Assembly (NCBI GenBank): GCA_964058845.1
Contig: CAXKVR010000080.1
Span: forward strand, 1-64,000
Length of the DNA stretch: 64,000 bases
Origin: Carex sylvatica
Taxonomy: Eukaryota > Streptophyta > Magnoliopsida > Poales > Cyperaceae
Reading direction: 5' to 3'
Shown here: positions 56,216 to 64,000 of the stretch, in pieces
Position numbering within the stretch: the stretch's first letter is position 1
Layout of the letters: each line of letters opens with the position of its first letter
Notes under the pieces: generated by a model
The model's input: the letters and a program-made list of their open reading frames with translations, nothing else
Database searches by the model: none
What the model was told of the DNA's origin: nothing
Program-made: the position numbers and the translations under genes

Positions 56216-59200
56216 AGATGGTCAAAGAAGATGATGGTTGCAACTATAATACTATAGTCCAATGGAAGAATGCCTTTGGAGCACACTAGTAGTGTCTCCA
56301 GATGGCAAGAGAATTGGTGATTGCAACCCTAATACGACACTCCAATTGAAGGTCTTTGCAATATTCTTTAAGTGTCTCCAAATGACAAGGGAAGAGGTAG
56401 TTGCAACCCCAATACAACACTCCATTTGGAGGCCTTTGCAGCACACAAGTAGTGTCTCCAGATGGCAAGAGAAGAGGGTGGTTTCAACTCTAATACAAGA
56501 TTTCAATGGAAGGTATTTGTAACACTCTAGTAGTGTCTCCAGGTGGCAAGATAAGAGGGTAATTGCAACCCCAATACAACACTCCAACTGTAGGTCTCTG
56601 CTACGTTCTAGTAGTGTCTCCAGATGACAAGAGTAGAGCGTAGTTGCAATCCAAAAACAACACTCGAGTTGAAAGTCTTTGTTGGACTGTTGTAGTGTCT
56701 TCATAAGGCAAGAGAAGTAAGTGGTCGCAACTCTAATAAAAATCTCCAATTGAAGGTCTTTGCAACACTCTAATTGAGTCTTCAAATGGCAAGGGAAGAG
56801 GGTTGTTGCAATCCTAATACAACACTTCAATTGAATATCTTTGTATCACTCTAATAGTGTCTCCACACTCCAATAGAAGAGGGTGGTTGCAACCCAAATA
56901 CAACACTCCAATTGAAATTCTTTGCAAAACTCCAGTAGTGTCTCCAGATGACAAAAGTAGAGCGTAGTTGCAATCCAATTGAAAGTCTTTGTTGCACTCT
57001 AGTAGTGTCTCGATATGGCATTTGAAGTTGGTGGTCACAACACTAATACAAGACTCCAATTGAAGGTCTTTGTAGCACTCTAATAGTGTCTCCAAATGGC
57101 AAGGGAAGAGGGTAGTTGCAACCCTAATACAACGCGCAAATTAAAGTTCTTTGTAGCACACTAGTAGAGTATCCATATGGGAAGAGAAGAGGGTTGTTGT
57201 AACTCTAATACAGCACTCCAATTCAAGGTCTTTGTAGCACACTAGTAGTGTCTGGGAAGATAATAGTGTCGTTCAAACTCTAATAGAACACTCCAATTCA
57301 AGGTCTTTGTAGCACACTAGTAGTGTTTCTATATGACAAAATGAAAGGGTAGTTGCAACTCTAATTCCACATAACAATTAAAGGTCTTCGCAGCACTCTA
57401 GTTGTGTCTCTAGGTGGCAGTAGAAGAGGGTAGTTGCAACCCTAATACAACACTCCAATTGATGGATTTTACAGCAGTCTAATACTGTCTCCAAATGACA
57501 AGGGAAGATGGTAGTTGCAACCCTAGTGCAACACTTCAATTGAAGGTCTTTGTAGTACTCTAGTAGTGTATCCATATGGCAAGATAAGAGGGTAGTTGTA
57601 ACTCTAATACAACACTCTAATTGAAAGTCTTTGTATCACACTAGTAATGTCTCAAATGGCGAGAAAACATGGTACTTGCAACTCTTATGCAACACCTCAA
57701 TTGAAAGTCTTTGCAGGACTCTAGTTGTGTCTCCAGATGGCCCGAGAAAAAGGTGGTTGTATCCTCAGTACTACACTTCAATTGAAGGTCTTTGTAGCAC
57801 ACTAGTCGTGTCTCCAAATGACAAGACAAAAGGTTAGTTCCAATCCTAATACAGCACTCCAATTTACGGTGTTTGCAGCACTCTAGTATTGTCTTCAAAT
57901 GGCAAGAGAAATGGGTGTTCGCAACCCTAATACAGCACTCCAATTAAAGGTCTTTGCAACACTCTAGAGTTGTCTCCAAACAAGGGAAGTGGGTAATTGC
58001 AACCCTAATAAAACACTCTATTTTAAGGTCTTTACAGCACTCAAGTAAAGTTTGCAGATACCAAGTGAATAGGGTAGTTGAAGTTCTTTGCGACACATAG
58101 TGTCTACATATGACAAGATAAAAGGGTAATTACAACCCTCATACAACACTCCAATTGAATGTCTTTTGTTGCACTCTAGTAGTGTCTTTATATGGTAAGA
58201 GGAGAGGGTAGTTGCAACCATAATAAAACTTTCCAATTAAAGGTCTTTGTTGCACTCTAGTAGTGTGTATCCATATGGCAAGAGAAGAGGGTAGTTGCAA
58301 CCCTAATTCAACACTCCAATTTAAGGTGTTTGCAACACTCTGTGTGTCCAGATGGAAAGAGAAGAGGGTGGTGGAAACCCAACTACAACACTCCAATTTA
58401 AGCCCTATCTGACACACTAGCAGTCTCTCCATACAGCAAGAGAAGTGGGTGGTCGCAACCCTTTTTAGTACTCTAGTAGTGTTTCTAGATGGCACAATAA
58501 AATGTTAGTTGTAACCCTAATACAACACTTCAATTGAAAGTCTTTGTAGCACACTAATAATGTCTCCAAATGATGAGAGAAGAGGGTGGGGGCAACCCTA
58601 ATACAACACTCCAATTGAAGGCATTTTCAGCAGTAGTGTATTCATATGGCAAGAGAAGAAAATAGTTGCAACCCTAATACAACACTCTAATTGAAGGTCT
58701 TTGCAGCACTCCAGTAGTGTCTCCAGATGGAAATAGAAGAGGGTCTTCACAGCACTCTAGTAGGTTCTGCAGATGGAAACCCTAATATAACACTACAATT
58801 GTAGGCCTTTGTGACACACTAGCAGTGTCTCCAGACGGCAAGAGAAATGGGTGGTCGCAACCCTAATACAACACTTCAATTCAATGTCTTTGCAACACTC
58901 TAGTTGTGTTTCTAGATGGCACAAGAAGAGGGTAGTTGTAACTCTAATACAACACTTCAATTGAAAATCATTCTAGCACATTAATAGTGTCTCCAAATTA
59001 CAAGAGAAGAAGGTAGTTGCAACTCTATTACAACACTCCAATTGAAGGTCTTTACAACATACTAGTAGTATCTCCATTTGGCAAAACAAGCGGGTACTGT
59101 CTCAATATGACTAGAGAAGAGGATAGTTGCCACCCAAACTCAACTCTCCAATTGAAGGTGATTGCAGCACTTTAGTAGTGTCTCCATATGGTAAGAGAAG

Positions 59201-59723
59201 AGGGTGGTTACAACCCTAATACAACACTCCAATTAAAGGTCTTTGTTGCACTCTAGTTGTGTATCTGTATGGCAAGAGAAGAGGATAGTTCCAACCCTAA
59301 TACAACACTCCAATTAAAGGTGTTTGCAGCACTCTAATAGTGTCTCCAGATGGAAAGAGAAGAGTGTGGGGGCAACCCGAATACAACACTCCAATTGAAG
59401 GCATTTGCAGCAGACTAGTTGTGTCTCTAGATGACAAACGAAGTGGGTGGTCGCAATCCTAATACAACACTTCAATTAAAGGTCTTTGCAGCACTCTAGT
59501 AGTGTCTCCAGATGGCAAGAGAGGGCAACATTAAAATTAATGGTCTTTGTAGCACTCTTGTAGTGTATCCATATGTCAAAAGAAAATGGTAGTTGCAACC
59601 CTAATACAAAAATTCAATTAAAGGTGTTTGCAGCACTCTAGTAGTGTCTCCATATGACAAGAGAAGAGGGTAGTTTCAACCCTTATACAACACTCTAATT
59701 GAAGGCCTTTGTAGGACCCTAGT

Positions 59724-62216
59724 TGTCACACCCCGCGGCCCCACGAGGCGCGACAGGTGCCTCCTGCCGTAGACATACGGTTGCCCGTATGCCTACAAGG
59801 CAATTACGATATAATAGAAAGTAAAACACAACCAAACAAAACAAACAAATAATTAAGAAAAACAGTTCACAAATCCCAACTGGTCAGGTAATATCATACA
59901 AAACCCGTATCTCGATGGATACGCATCACAAAATGACATAGAGAATACATATATATATATACAATCAAAACATAAATATATACATGTCTCTAGTCACAAT
60001 ACCAGACAAGCTAAGCAGCGGTGAAACCAGGCCTACCGACCTCGTGTCTTTCTCGGATCCGCCGAACCGGAACCTGAAAAATTAACCCAAAAGAGGGGGT
60101 GAGAATTGAATTCTCAGTGCGATAAGTTGCCACAAATCGTTCCTGGACTTGCAATCACAGATTACATTCAAAAATAAAACACAAATATAGCTCAGATCAG
60201 TTTATAATCATATATAAACATGAATGCACAAACCCGACAACATTTATCCAAATGAAATCACAGTTCAGGAATTGCCAAGATGAAATTCAAGCACACAATA
60301 TTTGGTTTAACTCGATTTCAGAATATCTAGTAGTAACTACAGATGTTCCACCAAACTGGACCCCAATTCGTTCCCACTCATCTGTAGGGTTACAGACACC
60401 TACAGACGACTGCGCCAGGTAAAACCTTATCTCATGACACTCATCTGTAGTTACAGGCTTAACTGTTTAATTAAAAGTCTGGTTCCAATTCATATCCGGA
60501 AAATCCATATAAATCCAATTGACCATCCAAACGCATTACCCCCTGGGTAATGCCTCCGATACACAGTCACCCATAACCAAAATCATAATACAAAGTCACT
60601 TACCCCTCGTCCCAACCGGTACTGGGAACTGCCGAGGGCCAGACGATCTAAAGCTTTAGAACACTGGGCGTCAATAGTCCATGCATAGACTTTGACAAAT
60701 CCGGATTCACCCCCTGGGTGACATCATCACGGTGGATGACAATAATACCATATCCACCAACCGATGGTGATATAAAGCACGGTGACTTTAATTCCAAAAT
60801 CAGATCATTCAGATCAACACAAATAATAACCATACCAGCATGCAAATCAATCAGATAAAACAATTCGAGTTTTACTTTATTTGGGCAATGCAATGCATAT
60901 GAATCGAAACACAGTTTAATTTCTGAATATAAAATATCAGATAAGTCCAGAAACCCCGCACCTGAGTAATAGCGCGCTCGACTAAGGCTCAGGCGTCTCG
61001 AACGACCCAGAAATCCTTTGCCTCGTATGATTACCACCTATTGCATACATTGATTCGATTAAAGCGTTTGATTACTATCCGATAGGTTATCACGAGTTAA
61101 TTCAAGTTAAACACGGTCTAGGGTTGGTATTCGGGTCTTATTTATATAGGTTCATACTTAAGTTCAAGGAAATTAGGGTTTAAATAGACACAAGGATCAA
61201 GTAGGGCATTCTGCATTTTATATTACGGCCCGAGGCCAGTTTGCTGCGGCCCGCAAAGCTCCCAGCTGAGCACCCGAATTCTTTTCCTCACCTCTTGCGG
61301 CCCGAAGTCATGATCCTTGCGGCCCGCAACCAAATGACACCCGAAAAGTCCGAGAACACTTCGGGAGACCTGCTTGGCTTGCGGCCCGCAACCCTCACTG
61401 CTCAACACACTTCCAATTTGGTTAAGTACCTTTTCTCCTTGCGGCCCGTAGGATAAGTTATTGCGGCCCGCAACATTGCACAAATTTCAGGTTTTCGGTT
61501 TAGTTTTCGATTCTTTTCGATCGGGGTTCGATTGGTTAACATATATTGTTACGGTTATCAAATTCAAGGGTATCTACATAGCTAGAATCATCGATAATTA
61601 ACACCATTACCAAATCCTAATTCGAATTCCAAATTCAATTGGTAGGTTTAACCAAATAACAAGAATCGAATGTTTTACGAAGTTATAACTCGATTAATTC
61701 CCGAATTTCACACACAAAATACCAAAATTCATTTCCATTACGACCCAACCCCAAAATCCTGGTTCAATTCCAAATTCCACAAGCAAATCAATCCGATTAT
61801 CGAGTTATTTCAAATCAAATTCGAATTCGAATTTCACCAAAAATATAACAAATCAATAGAATTAGGGTTTCCAAGAAATTACAAGGGAGAAAGATATACC
61901 AAATTGAAGCTTTAGAATCGATCAAGGATCGTCAATTCAGCTCGAATCTCGATTTTTCGACAAGTTCGATCAGTTTCCGCGCTCGATTTCTCTCTCTCTC
62001 TCTCTTTCCCTTTTTTGGTTCGGCCAACCCTAACCCTCCCGAAATTTTTCTTCAATTAATTCGGTGGAAAATGAAAGAAGAAGAAGAAAGGAAATATTAA
62101 TAATTGGAATTTTGCACATATACCCCTCCATTTTCTTAATATTACCAAACTTTGATAATTTCACAAATAAGCCCTTATGTAAATGTTTTATTTATTATAA
62201 AATTCATAATGTCACA
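59724..62216 (-). mobile_element. solo LTR inserted in the satellite, 2493 bp
   Basis: Begins TGTCACACC and ends AATGTCACA on the plus strand, flanked by perfect 5-bp duplications ctagt (59719-59723 and 62217-62221) derived from the CTAGTAGTG part of the satellite unit. GGTGTGACA as the LTR end on the minus strand gives the orientation and suggests a Tekay/chromovirus-like Ty3/gypsy element. No internal genes; the 129-codon minus-strand frame at 60648-61037 matches no domain I know. A GC-rich cluster at 61223-61474 carries seven copies of TTGCGGCCCGCAA or variants. Confidence 0.88.
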
Positions 62217-63580
62217 CTAGTAGTGTCTCTAGATTGTAAGAGAAGTGGTGATCACAACCCTAATACAACAATCCAATTGAAGGTCTTTGCATCACTCTAA
62301 TTGTGGGTCTTTGCATCACAACCCTAATACAACACTCCAATTGAATGTCTTTGTAGCACTTTAGTAGTGTATCCATATGGCAATAGAAGAGGATAGTTGC
62401 AACCCTAATATAACACTCCAAATTAAGGTGTTTACAGGACTCTAGTAATGTCTCCAAATGGAAAGAGAAGAAATTGGTGACAACCCTAATAGAACACTCC
62501 TATTAAAGGCCTTTGCGGCACACCAGTAGTGTCTCAAAATGGCAAGAGAAGTGGGTGGTTGCAACCTTAATACAACACTTCAATTGAAGGTCTTTGCAAC
62601 ATTCTAATAGTGTCTCCAGATGGCATGTGAAGAAGGTGGTTGTAATCCTAATACAACACTTCAATTGAAGGTCTTTGTAGCACACTAGTAGTGTCTCTAA
62701 ATGAGTAGAAAGGGTAGTTGCAACCCTAATTCAACAGTCTAATTGAAGGTGTTTGCAGCACTCTAGTAGTGTCTCAAGATGGTAAGAGAAGAGGGTGGTT
62801 GCAACCCTGATACAATACTCCAATTGAAGGCCTTTGCAGCACTATAGAAGTGTCTCCAAATGACAAAGTAAGAGGGTTAGTTCAACCCTACATTTGAAGG
62901 TATTTGCAGCACTCAAAGTAGTGATTGTAGATGACAAGAGAATAGGTAGTTGAAACCCCAATACAACACTCCAGTTGAAGATATTTGCAGCACACTAGTA
63001 GTGTCTCAAGATGGCAAGAGAAGAGGGTGGTTTCCACCCTAATATAAGACTCCAATAGGAGGTGTGTGCAACACTCTAGTAGTGTCTCCAAGTGGCAAGA
63101 TAAGAGGGTAATTGCAACTCCATTACAACACTCCAATTGAAGGTCTTTGTTGCACTCTAGTAGTGTCTCCATATGGTAAGAGAAGAGGGTGGTTGCAACC
63201 CAAATACAACACTCCAATTAAAAGTCTTTGGAAAACCCCAGTGGTGTCTCCATATGACAAGAGTAAAGCATATTTGCAATCCCAATACAACACTCGAATT
63301 GAAAGTCTTTGTTGCACTTTAGTAGTTTCTCCATATGACATGAGAAGTGGGTGGCCGCAACTCTAATACAATACTCCAATGGGAGGTCTTTGCAGCACTC
63401 TAATAGTGTCTCTAAATGGCATGGAAAGAGGTTTGTTGTAACCCTAATACAACACTCCAATTTAAGGTCTTTGTAGCACACTAGTAGGGTGATCCAAATG
63501 GGAAGAGAATAGGGTAGTTGCAACTCTAATATAACACTCCAATTAAAGGTGTTTGCAACACTCTAGTAGTGTCTCCAATT

Positions 63581-64000
63581 TGGTTCATTTTGATTATTTT
63601 TAGATGAATAGTTTATTTTTAGTGGTTGTTATGCCTTCTATCTATCCTATCTATTATATCTAGACATTTTCTAAATTTTATCAGATATTAAAACAAGCCA
63701 TTTAACATATGACCCGACTATTATTTTATTTAAAAATATTAACTCTCTTTTTCCTAAATTTGATGTATACTAGACGAAGGATACTAGTACACATATTAAG
63801 TTCATCTCCCTCTTAGTCATTTAAAATTTCAAGTACTTTTGGGAGATGATTGTTGGAGGACTTATTTGTTTCTTGATTTAGGCATCCAAACAACATTCGA
63901 CATGTTGTTTTTTTTTTCCTAAATCAACAATCCACCGAAGTATGTCCTTGTTTACAACAATAATTGCATAATATTGAAATTGCTTTATTAATCGACTTAG
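63581..64000. other. unassigned sequence beyond the array
   Basis: The tandem repeat stops abruptly at TGTCTCCAA. The following 420 bp are AT-rich with no gene or recognisable transposon end. Confidence 0.5.

Larger units (their letters stand above)
49763..63580. repeat. 81-bp tandem repeat (satellite) array
   Basis: The unit runs, for example, from AATACAACACTCCAATTG through AAGGTCTTTGCAGCAC, TAGTAGTGTCTCC, ATGGCAAGAGAAGAGGG and GGTTGCAACCCT: 81 bp. After subtracting inserts about 11.1 kb of array remains, or roughly 135-140 units, with clearly visible divergence and some deleted units. Many units have two short dyads, GGTTGCAACC and ACACTAGTAGTGT. Because 81 is 27 codons, open minus-strand frames of 27-residue Cys-rich repeats (LECCIRVATTLFSCHLETL) recur, but stops break all of them at 192 residues or fewer. 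Insertions lie at about 55983-56215 and at 59724-62216. The array begins just after Athila gag remnants. Confidence 0.95.

Noticed and set aside
49763..59700. CRISPR-like array
   Set aside because: Regular repetition without alternation of constant repeat and unique spacer; the whole 81-bp unit is repeated, and the window is plant DNA.
60648..61037. 129-codon minus-strand frame in the 2.49-kb solo LTR
   Set aside because: No recognisable domain. It lies wholly within an LTR bounded by a perfect target duplication, so chance openness is more likely.
49941..63523. Many minus-strand open frames of Cys-rich 27-residue repeats in the satellite (up to 192 residues)
   Set aside because: The 81-bp period is a multiple of three, so an open frame repeats automatically. 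Stops and frameshifts break every run, there is no consistent start or signal sequence, and alternative frames are open too. A codon-level test (dN/dS between units) could reopen the question.

Overview
This is nuclear DNA of a flowering plant, most likely a eudicot. It is AT-rich, has one intronless plant-type chloroplast lipase gene, and is otherwise packed with plant transposon families (Athila-type Ty3/gypsy, Copia, L1-type LINE, hAT, CACTA, Mutator). The species cannot be named from the sequence. The density of nested Athila elements and a 14-kb tandem array suggest heterochromatin, perhaps pericentromeric. That is inference.

Layout. 1-3188: AT-rich intergenic DNA with a poly-C tract. 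3189-4532 (minus): the only intact host gene, a DAD1-like class I phospholipase A1 with a transit peptide and complete Ser-Asp-His triad. 4690-16773: intergenic DNA with a small CACTA element, a decayed LINE (8.4-11.5 kb), a small hAT-like element containing a tRNA-like stretch, and two foldback elements. 16774-19640: a three-layer nest (hAT element hit by an LTR element, now a solo LTR, and by a second hAT) that can be resolved by target-site duplications. 20557-34398: a Copia LTR and the 3' end of an old plus-strand Athila, whose LTR is split by a complete 10.58-kb minus-strand Athila (22037-32616, TSD agcgc). 36.5 kb: a third foldback copy. 37.9-40.7 kb: a plant-mobile-domain (PMD) gene remnant on plus converging on a Mutator transposase remnant on minus. 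40.7-43.7 kb: a truncated Copia element. 43.7-49.7 kb: Athila gag fragments, a Copia LTR itself split by another solo LTR, and an Athila 5' LTR with primer-binding site. 49.76-63.58 kb: about 135-140 copies of an 81-bp tandem repeat with higher-order structure, interrupted by a 2.49-kb solo LTR and a small insertion. 63.6-64.0 kb: unassigned.

The most unusual signal is a GC-rich double-hairpin module (about 45-55 bp). It is repeated some 17 times in the complete Athila: in both LTRs, in the 3' noncoding region, and in frame inside the pol reading frame. Other, only distantly related or unclassified LTR elements in the window carry their own differently worded GC-rich repeat sets in comparable positions. 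This looks like a recurring, independently renewed retroelement feature.
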